Positions 8,145 through 16,001 of a DNA stretch of 64,000 nt are shown here, piece by piece. Position 1 is the first letter of the stretch; every line of letters begins with the position of its first letter. Position numbers and translations under genes: made by a program. The stretch is from Haloferax denitrificans ATCC 35960 (GTDB lineage: Archaea > Halobacteriota > Halobacteria > Halobacteriales > Haloferacaceae), in the NCBI RefSeq assembly GCF_000337795.1, contig NZ_AOLP01000001.1:398975-462974 (forward strand), read 5' to 3'. The notes beneath the pieces were generated by a model that was not told the origin of the DNA, made no database searches, and saw nothing but the letters and a program-made list of their open reading frames with translations.

Positions 8145-9407
8145 ATGGAAGACGAGCTCATCGACAGTTCTCGGCTCTCGCTCCCCCGCAAGTCCGTGCT
8201 CCCCGGAGCCGGATTCTTCTACCCCGACGAATTCGACGAGGAACGCGCCGAAGAGCGCGCCAAGGAGAAACTCGAAGACGCCTCGGTCGCGGTCGTCACC
8301 GACACCGACGCCGACGGCCTCGGCTGTGTCGCCCTCCTCCGGGAGGCGTACGACGCCGCCCTCGACGTGGCCGATTTCGAGGACCGAATCGAGGAGAAAC
8401 TCGCAGACGACGAGGGCGACGACGAAGACGAAGACGACGAACCCGCCCTCGCCGAGGACGACGACGAAGAGCGTCCGAAATCGCCGGTCGCGCTGATGGG
8501 GTCGAGCCCGTACTCGCTGGAAGACGACCTCCAGCGCGTCGCCGACTACGCCCCCGAGGGCGTCGAGGTGTACGTCTGCGACCTCTGTCCGGACAAGTTC
8601 GAGTACGTCGAAGAGGAGCTCGCCGCGCTCGTCGAGACGGCGGGCGAGATTCACTGGTACGACCACCACCAGTGGAAGCCGGAGGTCGCCGAGGCGGTCC
8701 GCGAGGCCGGCGTCGACCTCGTCGTCGGCGAGTCCGACGAGGAGTGTTCGACCGACGTGACGCTCCGCGAACTCGACTACGAGTTCGACGAGCGGTTTTC
8801 GGAGCTCGCGGCGGTCACCCGCGACCACGACCTCTGGCTGAACGAAGACGAGCGGAGTCAGGACCTCGCGGACTACGCCTACTGGACCTCGAAAGAGGAG
8901 TACGTCGCCGTCGTCGGCGCGTACGGCGCGGACCTCCCGCCGGTCGTCGAGGAGTACATCGCCCACCGCCGCGTCGAAAAGGAGAACCTCATTCAGGCCG
9001 CCGTCGACCGCGCCGACCTGAAGACCGTCGGCGACTGGACGGTCGGCGTCACCTACGGCCGGTGTTCGCAAAACGAGGTCGCCGACGCCCTCCGCGAGGC
9101 GGGCGCGGACGCGGCGGTCGTCGTCAAGCCCGCCGGGAGCGCCTCCATCCGCGGCTCCGACGACTTCGAGCGCTGTCACGAGGTCGCCGACCTCGTCAAC
9201 GGCGGCGGCCACCCGAAGGCCGCCGGCTGTAAGCCCGATATCTACGACGACATGCTCGACTACGCCCACCACTGGACGACGCAGGGCGCGACGACGAAGC
9301 GCGTCATCCTCCGAGCGTTCGAACAGGTCGCCGACGCGGTCGAGAAGGCGGAAGCGGAAGCCGCGGCCGACGACGAGGACGACGAAGGCGTCGAGACCGA
9401 GCGCTAA
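8145..9407 (+). CDS. DHH-family phosphoesterase (RecJ-like)
   Basis: A 420-residue DHH/DHHA1 phosphoesterase. The motifs in order are VAVVTDTDADGLGCVALL (DxDADG, motif I, about residue 50), WYDHHQW (the DHH motif), AVTRDHDLW (motif III) and the DHHA1 nucleic-acid motif NGGGHPKAAG near 360. These proteins are Mn-dependent exonucleases or small-nucleotide phosphodiesterases. An acidic insertion (about 88-115) lies between motifs I and II, and a short acidic tail ends the protein; both are common halophile additions. The exact substrate is not predictable. Confidence 0.88.
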   Translation: MEDELIDSSRLSLPRKSVLPGAGFFYPDEFDEERAEERAKEKLEDASVAVVTDTDADGLGCVALLREAYDAALDVADFEDRIEEKLADDEGDDEDEDDEPALAEDDDEERPKSPVALMGSSPYSLEDDLQRVADYAPEGVEVYVCDLCPDKFEYVEEELAALVETAGEIHWYDHHQWKPEVAEAVREAGVDLVVGESDEECSTDVTLRELDYEFDERFSELAAVTRDHDLWLNEDERSQDLADYAYWTSKEEYVAVVGAYGADLPPVVEEYIAHRRVEKENLIQAAVDRADLKTVGDWTVGVTYGRCSQNEVADALREAGADAAVVVKPAGSASIRGSDDFERCHEVADLVNGGGHPKAAGCKPDIYDDMLDYAHHWTTQGATTKRVILRAFEQVADAVEKAEAEAAADDEDDEGVETER

Positions 9408-9452
9408 CGGCGAAACTGAACTCGAAACGCGGCGTCGAAAAACGGGGATCGA

Positions 9453-9881
9453 CTACGCGTCGTCGACGACCCAGCGGTCGGAGTACGTCGTGCCGCAGGT
9501 ACATTTGGCGTAGGCGTGGACCACGTCGCCCTCCTCGTAGATGCCGCCGACCTCCTCGTTTTGCGCCTCGGCGAACGAGAAGATGAACTTCACCTCGTGG
9601 TTCTCCTCGGCGGCCGCCTCGGGGCAGGTTCCGCCGCTCAGGTCGTCGTCGATGTCGCCGTCGTTGCCCATGGCGGTCTGGGCGAACTCCATGGCGTCCA
9701 TGCCCGTCCCGGCCGCGAAGGCGCGGCGGCCGTCGTCGCCGGGGACGACGAGCACGTAGCCGTTTTCGACTTCGACGCCCATGTTCGGGAGTTTACCCTG
9801 GCTGTCGAGGTACTCGTGGGTGAGATAGAGCGCCACGTCGTCGAGGCGCTCGCCTGCGAGGTACTCCGTTACCTTGCTCAT
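9453..9881 (-). CDS. DUF5807-type haloarchaeal protein
   Basis: A 142-residue acidic cytoplasmic protein, MSKVTEYLAGERLDDVALYLTHEY at the N-terminus. Three cysteines stand out: GGTCPEAAAEENHEV near residue 85 and KCTCGTTYSDRW near residue 130. The CxC pair with the upstream Cys could bind a metal. I associate it with the DUF5807 family; no function is known. A CTTTTACG element centred about 27 nt upstream of the ATG supports the start. Confidence 0.78.
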   Translation of the reverse strand: MSKVTEYLAGERLDDVALYLTHEYLDSQGKLPNMGVEVENGYVLVVPGDDGRRAFAAGTGMDAMEFAQTAMGNDGDIDDDLSGGTCPEAAAEENHEVKFIFSFAEAQNEEVGGIYEEGDVVHAYAKCTCGTTYSDRWVVDDA

Positions 9882-9935
9882 ACCCCGCCTAGAGCGGTCG
9901 GTGCGTAAAAGCGGCGTGTCTCGGAGTGCGACCGG

Positions 9936-10373
9936 TCACTCGTCGGACAGGCCGAACTTCTCGGCGATGCTCGAAAGCGAGTCGTTCGGGCGCTCGGTGA
10001 TGCGGTACACCTGTCGAACCCCGGGAACCCGGAGGCCGTACTGGTAGCCGTCGTCCAGTTCGTCGAGTTCGACGGCGTCGCCGTCGGCCCGGTCGTGTTC
10101 GCGGCACCACTCGACGAGGCGGTTCTCGCCGTCGTTCGGGGTGCGCGCGAGGCGCTTGTTGTCGTACGCGCCGCGAATCACGAGCCCCGAGGCGTCGGCC
10201 GAGAGGCGGGCGTGATAGGCGGTGCCGTCGAGGTGAAGGCGGACGAAATCGCCGTCTTCGGCGGTCACGCCGTCGGGAACGCGCAGACAGGGGCGACGGG
10301 TGCCGCCGCTCCGGGCGATGTTCGCGCGGAACGTCTGGACCGACGGATGGTCGGAGGGCAGTTGCTCTGGCAC
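9936..10373 (-). CDS. DUF7112-type haloarchaeal protein
   Basis: A 145-residue protein starting at a GTG (10371-10373): MPEQLPSDHPSVQTFRANIARSGGTRRPCLRVPDGV. It looks like a small beta-rich protein (VRLHLDGTAYHARLSADASGLVIRGAYDNKR), consistent with the haloarchaeal DUF7112 family. No catalytic motif is visible. It lies 24 nt downstream of the S6e gene on the same strand, so the two are probably cotranscribed, hinting at a role linked to translation. That link is context only. Confidence 0.72.
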   Translation of the reverse strand: MPEQLPSDHPSVQTFRANIARSGGTRRPCLRVPDGVTAEDGDFVRLHLDGTAYHARLSADASGLVIRGAYDNKRLARTPNDGENRLVEWCREHDRADGDAVELDELDDGYQYGLRVPGVRQVYRITERPNDSLSSIAEKFGLSDE

Positions 10374-10397
10374 GGGGAAGAGAGGAGTGAGACGGCG

Positions 10398-10799
10398 TTA
10401 TTCGTCCGCTTCTTCGTCGTCGCCCTCGCCGAAGGCGGCGGCGACGTCGCCCTCGCCGGCGACGACCTTCGCGTTGATCTGGACGGTCTCGCCGGAGATC
10501 TCGCGGCCGCGGACGGTGACGCGCTTGCGCTCGCCGTCGCGGGACGGCTTGTAGCCGATGCCGTCTTTGGCGAGGATTTCCTTGAGCGCGCCGCCGGGGA
10601 CGTTGGGGTGCATCGGTCGGCCGGCCTTGTCCGAACCGCCCGTCAGTTCGAGCGTGAAGCCGTCGAGACCGACGGCCGCGCCGTCGACCTCGTCACCGAG
10701 GTCGCGGCCGAGGAATCGGTTTGCGTCCTGTCCTTCGACGTCGACTTGGTAGGTCGCACCGGAGTCGGGGTCGGCGACGACGACCATGAATTCTGCCAT
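10398..10799 (-). CDS. rps6e: 30S ribosomal protein S6e
   Basis: A 133-residue archaeal/eukaryotic-type ribosomal protein of the small subunit. The start [38 protein letters not shown] and [33 protein letters not shown] are classic S6e blocks. The eukaryotic C-terminal phosphorylation tail is absent, as expected for archaea; there is a short acidic tail instead. A TTTTTATC box lies 26 nt upstream of the ATG (10797-10799), so the mRNA is leaderless. The identification is firm. Confidence 0.97.
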   Translation of the reverse strand: MAEFMVVVADPDSGATYQVDVEGQDANRFLGRDLGDEVDGAAVGLDGFTLELTGGSDKAGRPMHPNVPGGALKEILAKDGIGYKPSRDGERKRVTVRGREISGETVQINAKVVAGEGDVAAAFGEGDDEEADE

Positions 10800-10953
10800 G
10801 CGCGGATGAAAACGGTCGCGGATAAAAAGTACGTCGAAAGCGCGTCTCGGGACCGAACCCACCGAATCGGGACGAAACGGCCGAATTCGGCGTCGTCAGG
10901 GAGAACGGAGCGTGCCGGCAAGAGTTAACATCCGACACAGCGTACACAGTGAC

Positions 10954-11256
10954 ATGAGCAAGGATATCGACACTCGCGGGCCTGTAGACCTCGTCAAAGC
11001 CAAATCGCGGGCGCTGGTCGGCCCCGAGCCGACGGACCTCGTCGAACGACCCCCGGCGGAGTTGGTCGAGCGCCGGACCGAGGCGCTGGTCGAACGCCGG
11101 ACGGAGACGCTCGTCGAGGCCGAACCGACGACGCTCGTCGAGCGCGCGCGGTACGAGTGTGCCGCGTGCGGCTACCGCTCGGGCCACGGCGTCTACGAAC
11201 AGGTCTGTCCGCGGTGCGGCGGGTCGCTGAAGAACATCGGCGTGGCTCAGGAGTGA
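10954..11256 (+). CDS. Zinc-ribbon protein with seven 8-residue LV repeats
   Basis: A 100-residue protein in two parts. In residues 13-64 the dipeptide Leu-Val recurs at 13, 21, 29, 37, 45, 53 and 61, an exact 8-residue period with the common unit LVERRTEA. Residues 67-88 form a rubredoxin-like zinc ribbon: Cys69, Cys72, Cys85 and Cys88 in YECAACGY and VCPRCGG. The ribbon part resembles the haloarchaeal rubrerythrin-like DUF7129 proteins. The ATG at 10954 lies about 27 nt after GTTAAC, which favours it over the upstream ATG. Function is unknown; the repeat suggests a docking or extended structural role. Confidence 0.82.
   Translation: MSKDIDTRGPVDLVKAKSRALVGPEPTDLVERPPAELVERRTEALVERRTETLVEAEPTTLVERARYECAACGYRSGHGVYEQVCPRCGGSLKNIGVAQE
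10990..11145 (+). repeat. 24-nt tandem repeat inside the zinc-ribbon gene
   Basis: About 6.5 imperfect direct repeats of 24 nt encode the LV octapeptide array. The most alike units read CTGGTCGAACGCCGGACGGA and its neighbours. The DNA copies have diverged at codon third positions while Leu-Val stay fixed, which suggests the protein pattern is kept by selection. Confidence 0.8.
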
Positions 11257-11259
11257 ACC

Positions 11260-11784
11260 TCAGACGACAGACGCGGTCTCGCCTCCGTCCTCGCCTTCTT
11301 CGGCTTCGGCCTCGGCCTCCTCGATAGACTCCCAGAGCGAACACCAGTCTTCGGAGCCGATGTAGCCCTCGACCTTGGCGCAGGCACCGAAGCCGTCGCC
11401 GTTCTTGTCGGGGATGTACTCCGCGCAGTTGCCGCAGTTCCGCCCCGCCTCCGTGAGCCCCGCCTCGACGGCGTCGTCCGCCTCTTGGAACTTGACCGCC
11501 TCCTTCGTGAACAGGTCGTCAGGGTCCCGTCGCTCGTTCGCCTGCGAGAGCGCGGTCCGGTAGGGTTCGGGGACCGGGCCGCGTTCGAACTCCTCGGCGG
11601 AGACGCCCTCCGGGCGCTCCTCGTCGTGGTCGTCGTCGGCCGCTTCGGTCGTCGCTTCCGTCTCCGACTCTGTCTCCGTTTCCTGCTGGCCGCCGCCCCC
11701 ACCGAGACAGCCGGCGATTCCCACCACCGCACCACTCCCCGCCAGTTCGAGGAACCGTCGCCTCGTTCGGACGAATCGTGCCAT
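11260..11784 (-). CDS. Tat-exported lipoprotein of the high-potential iron-sulfur (HiPIP) family
   Basis: A 174-residue protein starting at the ATG at 11782-11784. RTRRRFLELAGSGAVVGIAG with a CLGG lipobox is a twin-arginine signal with a lipid-anchor cysteine, so it is exported folded and membrane-anchored. A Glu/Thr-rich linker follows. The C-terminal domain has NCGNCAEYIPDKNG..GACAKVEGYIGSEDWCSLW: C-x2-C-x14-C-x12-C, the [4Fe-4S] pattern of HiPIP. Such proteins carry single electrons at high redox potential. No partner oxidase or reductase is adjacent. It is convergent with the zinc-ribbon gene (3 nt between stops). Confidence 0.87.
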   Translation of the reverse strand: MARFVRTRRRFLELAGSGAVVGIAGCLGGGGGQQETETESETEATTEAADDDHDEERPEGVSAEEFERGPVPEPYRTALSQANERRDPDDLFTKEAVKFQEADDAVEAGLTEAGRNCGNCAEYIPDKNGDGFGACAKVEGYIGSEDWCSLWESIEEAEAEAEEGEDGGETASVV

Positions 11785-11900
11785 AGCCGGAGCTACGTCA
11801 CCACGCGGTTTTAGTAAGCGTAGAGTTACCACGTGTCATGGTATCTTAATCGTCTCAACCGCCCACCGCGGTCTGCGTCAGAAAACGCCTCAGAGAAGGC

Positions 11901-12995
11901 TCAGAACCCGTCTTCCCACCGGAACGTGCCGTTCCGCTGGACGACCTCGCCGTCGACCTCGATGCGGGAGTCCTCGCTCATGTCGGTTATCATGTCCGTG
12001 TGGACCGCAGATTGGTTCCCGTCTTCGCCCTCCGGGAGGCACGCGCCGTAGGCCCGGCCGACCGCGAGGTGGACGGTGTCGCCCATCTTCTCGTCGAAGA
12101 GGATGCTGTCGGTAAAGCGGTCGATGCCGCGGTTCATGCCGATGCCGAGTTCGCCGAGCCGGCGCGCGCCCTCGTCGGTGTCGAGGATGCCGGCGAGCGC
12201 GTCCTCGCCCGCGCCCGCGGAGAAGTCCACGACTTCGCCGCCCTCGAACGTCAGGCGGACGTTCTCGACGCGCTGGCCCTCCAGCGTCATCGGCACGTCG
12301 AAGAACACCTCGCCCTCGACTGCGTCTTCGACGGGCGCGGTGAACACCTCGCCCGACGGGAGGTTGTGGGAGTCGTAGGCGACCGAGGCCGCGGAGTTGA
12401 CGGCGGTCCGGCCCTCGATGGACATCGTGAGGTCGGTGTCCGCCTTGACGATGCGGACCTCCGAGCCGGCGTCGAGCACGTCTTTCATGTTCGCCATCTC
12501 GTCGGCGAGCTCCGACCAGTCGCGGAGAATCGCGTCGTAGACGAAGTCTGCGTACTCCTCGAAGGACATGCCCGCCTGCTGGGCCGCCGCGCGGGTGGGG
12601 TGAACCGTCGAGACCCAGTCGGTGTCCATGCGCGCCTCTTTGACCTCGCTCGTGGCGCGGCCGTAGGCCTGCCGCGTCGCGGTCGGCACGTCGGCGGTCG
12701 CCGCCGTGTTGCGGGTGCCGCCGAGGAAGAGCACCGAGTCGGCGGCCTCGTAGAGGGCGAGTTCGTGTTCGGGAAGTTCGAAGTCGCCGTCGTGCGCGCG
12801 GAGGTACGCCCGCTGGACCTCCTCGGAGGCGTACGTCGTGACGACGTTCGCGCCGCGCTCGCCGAGGGCGTCGGCGACGGCGACCGCGAGGTCGTGGGCC
12901 CCCTCGCCGACGGAGACGACCACGTCGTCGCCGGCCTCGATTCGCGCGCTCCAGTCGACGAGCACCGCGGCGTGCTCGTGGATGCGTTCGTCCAT
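11901..12995 (-). CDS. M29-family aminopeptidase
   Basis: A 364-residue protein of the thermophilic aminopeptidase (M29/AmpS/AmpT) family, metal-dependent exopeptidases acting in the cytoplasm. Visible family blocks are NLPSGEVFTAPVEDAVEGEVFFD (about 210-232; the E of PxGEVFT is a metal ligand), LGIGMNRGIDRFTDSILFDEKMGDTVHLAVGRAYG, and HTDMITDMSEDSRIEVDG, whose His and Asp are expected ligands. Length is slightly below the bacterial 400-410. Start ATG at 12993-12995. A shorter and more divergent M29 relative is at 35949-36896. Confidence 0.9.
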   Translation of the reverse strand: MDERIHEHAAVLVDWSARIEAGDDVVVSVGEGAHDLAVAVADALGERGANVVTTYASEEVQRAYLRAHDGDFELPEHELALYEAADSVLFLGGTRNTAATADVPTATRQAYGRATSEVKEARMDTDWVSTVHPTRAAAQQAGMSFEEYADFVYDAILRDWSELADEMANMKDVLDAGSEVRIVKADTDLTMSIEGRTAVNSAASVAYDSHNLPSGEVFTAPVEDAVEGEVFFDVPMTLEGQRVENVRLTFEGGEVVDFSAGAGEDALAGILDTDEGARRLGELGIGMNRGIDRFTDSILFDEKMGDTVHLAVGRAYGACLPEGEDGNQSAVHTDMITDMSEDSRIEVDGEVVQRNGTFRWEDGF

Positions 12996-13136
12996 ACGCG
13001 ACCCTCGCGCGGGGCGGTAAAAACGTCGGCGTCTGCGGGCGCGAAGCCGACCGACCGCGGCCGCGACGCGGACGGTCGCGGCGGGCGGTCCGAGCGTTAC
13101 AGAACCCTTATCGCCCGATGTCTATCATCCACCGCC

Positions 13137-14009
13137 GTGACTTCCATCGCACTCGCCACCGCCGCGGACCTCCCCGGACTCGTCGACGACGACGCCTCGT
13201 TTCTCGCGGCGCTCCGGGAGCGCGGCGTGACCGCGGAACCGGTCGTCTGGTCCGACGAGTCGGTCGACTGGGACGGCTTCGACGCCGTGGTCGTCCGGTC
13301 GATTTGGGACTACTACCGGCGTCCGGCGGCGTATGCCGCGTGGGTCGACCGACTGTCCGACGCCGACTGCGCGGTGTGGAACCCGACGGCGACGCTCGAC
13401 TGGAACAGCCACAAGTTCTACCTGCGTGACCTCGCCGACGCCGGCGTCTCGACCCTTCCGACCGAGTACGTCGAACGCGGCGACGACGTGTCCCTCGAAG
13501 CCGTCTTCGAGAGGCGGGGCTGGGACGAACTCGTCGTCAAGCCCGCCGCGAGCGCGGGCGCGTTCGAGACGAGACAGCTGAGCCGCGCGGAGGCCGCCGC
13601 CGCCCAGCCGTGGGTGGACGACCTCGTGGCGGAGAAAGACGTGCTGGTTCAGGAGTTCGCGCCGGACATCGAAGACGGCGAGTGGTCGCTCGTCTTCTTC
13701 GGCGACGAGTTCAGCCATGCGGTCGTCAAGCGACCCGAACCCGGCGACTACCGCGTCCAAGAGAAACACGGGGGGAGCGTCCACGTCGAGGTGCCGAGCG
13801 AGACGCTCCTCGACAACGCTCGGCGCGTCGTCGACGCCGTCTCGGCCCACCTCGGCGGCGACCCGCCGCTGTACGCCCGCGTCGACGGCGTGGAGCGCGG
13901 CGACGACTTCCTCCTCCTCGAAGTCGAACTCATCGAGCCGGAACTGTTCTTCCGAACCGACGACGACGCCGGCGACCGGTTGGCCGAGGCGCTCTTGGCA
14001 CGGCTCTGA
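13137..14009 (+). CDS. ATP-grasp superfamily ligase
   Basis: A 290-residue protein that starts with GTG (MTSIALATAADLPGLVDDD). SIWDYYRRPAAYAAWVD, NSHKFYLRDLADAGVSTLPT and ELVVKPAASAGAF fit the preATP-grasp and ATP-grasp domains of RimK/glutathione-synthetase-like ligases. LLLEVELIEPELFF carries the E-x-E metal ligands of the ATP site. Such enzymes form an amide from a carboxylate, ATP and an amine. The CCTTATC element about 27 nt upstream supports GTG at 13137 over the long frame upstream, which is antisense to the M29 gene. Substrate unknown. Confidence 0.88.
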   Translation: MTSIALATAADLPGLVDDDASFLAALRERGVTAEPVVWSDESVDWDGFDAVVVRSIWDYYRRPAAYAAWVDRLSDADCAVWNPTATLDWNSHKFYLRDLADAGVSTLPTEYVERGDDVSLEAVFERRGWDELVVKPAASAGAFETRQLSRAEAAAAQPWVDDLVAEKDVLVQEFAPDIEDGEWSLVFFGDEFSHAVVKRPEPGDYRVQEKHGGSVHVEVPSETLLDNARRVVDAVSAHLGGDPPLYARVDGVERGDDFLLLEVELIEPELFFRTDDDAGDRLAEALLARL

Positions 14010-14102
14010 ACGCGGGGGCGGCTCTAGGAGTGCCGCCTCGGCGGACGGCCGCGCACGCGCCAAACCACAACCACTACCACCCCCCGCGGACGATGCCGAC
14101 GC

Positions 14103-15002
14103 ATGCAACTAGGCGTCATCGGCCTCGGCCGGATGGGGCGCATCGTAGTCGACCGAGTGCTCGATGCCGGGCACGAGGTCGTGGCCTTCGACCTCTCGGC
14201 GGAAGCCGTCGCGGCGGCCGCCGACGCGGGTGCCGAACCCGCAGAGAGCGTCGCCGACCTCGCCGACCGACTCGGCGACGACAAGCGAATCTGGCTCATG
14301 GTCCCCGCGGGCGACGCGGTGGACGCGACGCTCGACGACCTCGACCCGCACCTCGACGGGGACGACGTGGTCGTCGACGGCGGCAACTCCCACTTCGAGG
14401 AGTCCGTGCGGCGCGCGGAAGCGTGCTCGGCGGCCTACCTCGACTGCGGGACCTCCGGCGGTCCCGCCGGTGCCGACCTCGGCTTCTCGCTCATGGTCGG
14501 CGGCCCGCAGTGGGCCTACGACGAACTGACCCCCGTCTTCGACGCTGTAGCGACCGGCCCGGACGGCCACGGCCACATGGGCGACTCCGGCTCCGGCCAC
14601 TACGTGAAGATGGTCCACAACGGCGTCGAGTACGCGCTGATGCAGGCGTACGGCGAGGGCTTCGAACTGCTCGCCGAGGGCCGCTACGACCTCGACCTCG
14701 AATCGGTCGCCAAGACGTGGAACAACGGCGCGGTCATCCGCTCGTGGCTCCTCGAACTCTGCGAGGAGGCGTTCCGCGAGGAGGGGAGCGACCTCGGCGA
14801 CGTGGACGACCACATCGCGGGCGGGTCGACGGGCACGTGGACGGTCCAAGAGGCGCTCGAACAGGAGGTCCCGGTCCCGCTCATCTATCAGTCGCTCGCC
14901 GAGCGGTTCGGCTCCCGCGCCGACGACCGGTTCTCCCGCCGCCTCGCTAACCGGCTCCGCTACGGCTTCGGCCGCCACGAGGTCGCGCGGAAAGACGACT
15001 GA
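14103..15002 (+). CDS. gndA: 6-phosphogluconate dehydrogenase (decarboxylating), short archaeal form
   Basis: A 299-residue NAD(P)-dependent enzyme that converts 6-phosphogluconate to ribulose 5-phosphate. The Rossmann motif is LGVIGLGRMGRIV at residue 3. VDGGNSHFEES, DCGTSGGPAGADLGFSLMVGG (substrate loop) and GHYVKMVHNGVEYALMQAYGEG (catalytic Lys and the HNGIEY block) are all intact. The length fits the short type lacking the large C-terminal domain of the 470-residue enzymes. In Haloferax volcanii the gndA product is part of an oxidative pentose-phosphate route; assignment here rests on motifs and my memory of that gene order. Confidence 0.94.
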   Translation: MQLGVIGLGRMGRIVVDRVLDAGHEVVAFDLSAEAVAAAADAGAEPAESVADLADRLGDDKRIWLMVPAGDAVDATLDDLDPHLDGDDVVVDGGNSHFEESVRRAEACSAAYLDCGTSGGPAGADLGFSLMVGGPQWAYDELTPVFDAVATGPDGHGHMGDSGSGHYVKMVHNGVEYALMQAYGEGFELLAEGRYDLDLESVAKTWNNGAVIRSWLLELCEEAFREEGSDLGDVDDHIAGGSTGTWTVQEALEQEVPVPLIYQSLAERFGSRADDRFSRRLANRLRYGFGRHEVARKDD

Positions 15003-15231
15003 CGCGGTCGCGAACCGGCCTGCTACGGCCGTGAACTGACCCGCTTCTGCGGTCGTGAACTGACGCGGTTGTCCCCGTCGAACCGCCTTCGGGTCGGCCG
15101 TGGCGGACGCCGTGCGCGCCCTCGATATTGTGGGAACCCCCGCGAGACCCGCGTTTCGGGGGCGAAATCGACCGCCCGCGGGTGCCGCCACAATCACAAT
15201 TTCCTTAACCCCTCCCTCCATATCCGCCGGT
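15003..15231. other. Intergenic region upstream of the membrane ferredoxin
   Basis: Short near-repeats of CGGTCGTGAACTGACGCG-like sequence occur at 15005-15070, probably a local duplication. CCTTAACC near 15203-15210 is the likely TATA element of the ferredoxin gene. No gene is supported. Confidence 0.4.
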
Positions 15232-15813
15232 ATGGCAGTCATCAGTCTGGTGGGTGTCGGGGCCGGTTTGGTCCTGGTACTCCTCGTCGTCGCCCTGCAC
15301 TACTCGAAGGGCACCGGCTGGGAGCCGACCGCCGACATCACACAGGAGGTCCTCGAACGCCGCGCGGCGACCGTCGCAGAGACCGACTTCCCCGAGCCGA
15401 TGAACCGCTCTATCGGGGGCGGCGGCGGCGTCGCCGCGGTCGGAGCCGGCGAAGAGGGCGCCGAACTCGAAGGCGAGGAAGCGGAGGAAGAACCAAGCCC
15501 CGCCGACATGCCCGAAGACGAAGTCGAGTACTTCGAAGTCGAGTTCGTCAAGCAGGGCGAGACCATCGAACTGGCGAGCAACGAGACGGTGCTCGACCAG
15601 GGCGAAGACGCCGGGATGGACCTCCCGTACGCCTGCCGGCAGGGTTCGTGCGTCTCCTGTGCCGCGAAGATTACCAACGGCCCGGCCGAAGAGTACATCA
15701 CGCACCACACCCAGGAGACGCTCTCCGACGAGGAGATGGACAACGGCTACACGCTCACCTGCGTCGCCTACCCGAAGGCCGACTTCGCCATCGAGACCGG
15801 CGAAGCGCCGTAA
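15232..15813 (+). CDS. Membrane-anchored [2Fe-2S] ferredoxin
   Basis: A 193-residue protein. MAVISLVGVGAGLVLVLLVVALHY is an N-terminal membrane helix. An acidic Gly/Glu-rich linker (about 50-100) leads to a plant-type ferredoxin domain: YACRQGSCVSCAAKI gives three ligands in the C-x4-C-x2-C pattern and LTCVAYP the fourth. The fold part is shorter than the haloarchaeal HTH-insert ferredoxins. It should pass electrons at the inner face of the membrane. TATA-like CCTTAACC about 27 nt before the ATG supports the start. It follows gndA, as I recall in Haloferax. Confidence 0.9.
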   Translation: MAVISLVGVGAGLVLVLLVVALHYSKGTGWEPTADITQEVLERRAATVAETDFPEPMNRSIGGGGGVAAVGAGEEGAELEGEEAEEEPSPADMPEDEVEYFEVEFVKQGETIELASNETVLDQGEDAGMDLPYACRQGSCVSCAAKITNGPAEEYITHHTQETLSDEEMDNGYTLTCVAYPKADFAIETGEAP

Positions 15814-16001
15814 CGCGCCGAACCGCAACCACCCACCGTTTCTCGCGACGCCACCCGCTCCGGTGAGCCGCGGTCGCCGCTCGTGCGGACGGCCGCCCCG
15901 TCGCGACTCGACCAGTCGCGCTCGTCCGGTGCCGGGACGCACCCACGTTCGAAGACGCTAATCGACGGTTTCAAACGGTCTCCGCGAGTCTCACCTGTTC
16001 A

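Noticed and set aside
12000..13136. N-terminal extension of the ATP-grasp frame through the M29 gene
   Set aside because: It is antisense to a clear M29 gene; the TATA spacing and family start both favour the GTG at 13137.
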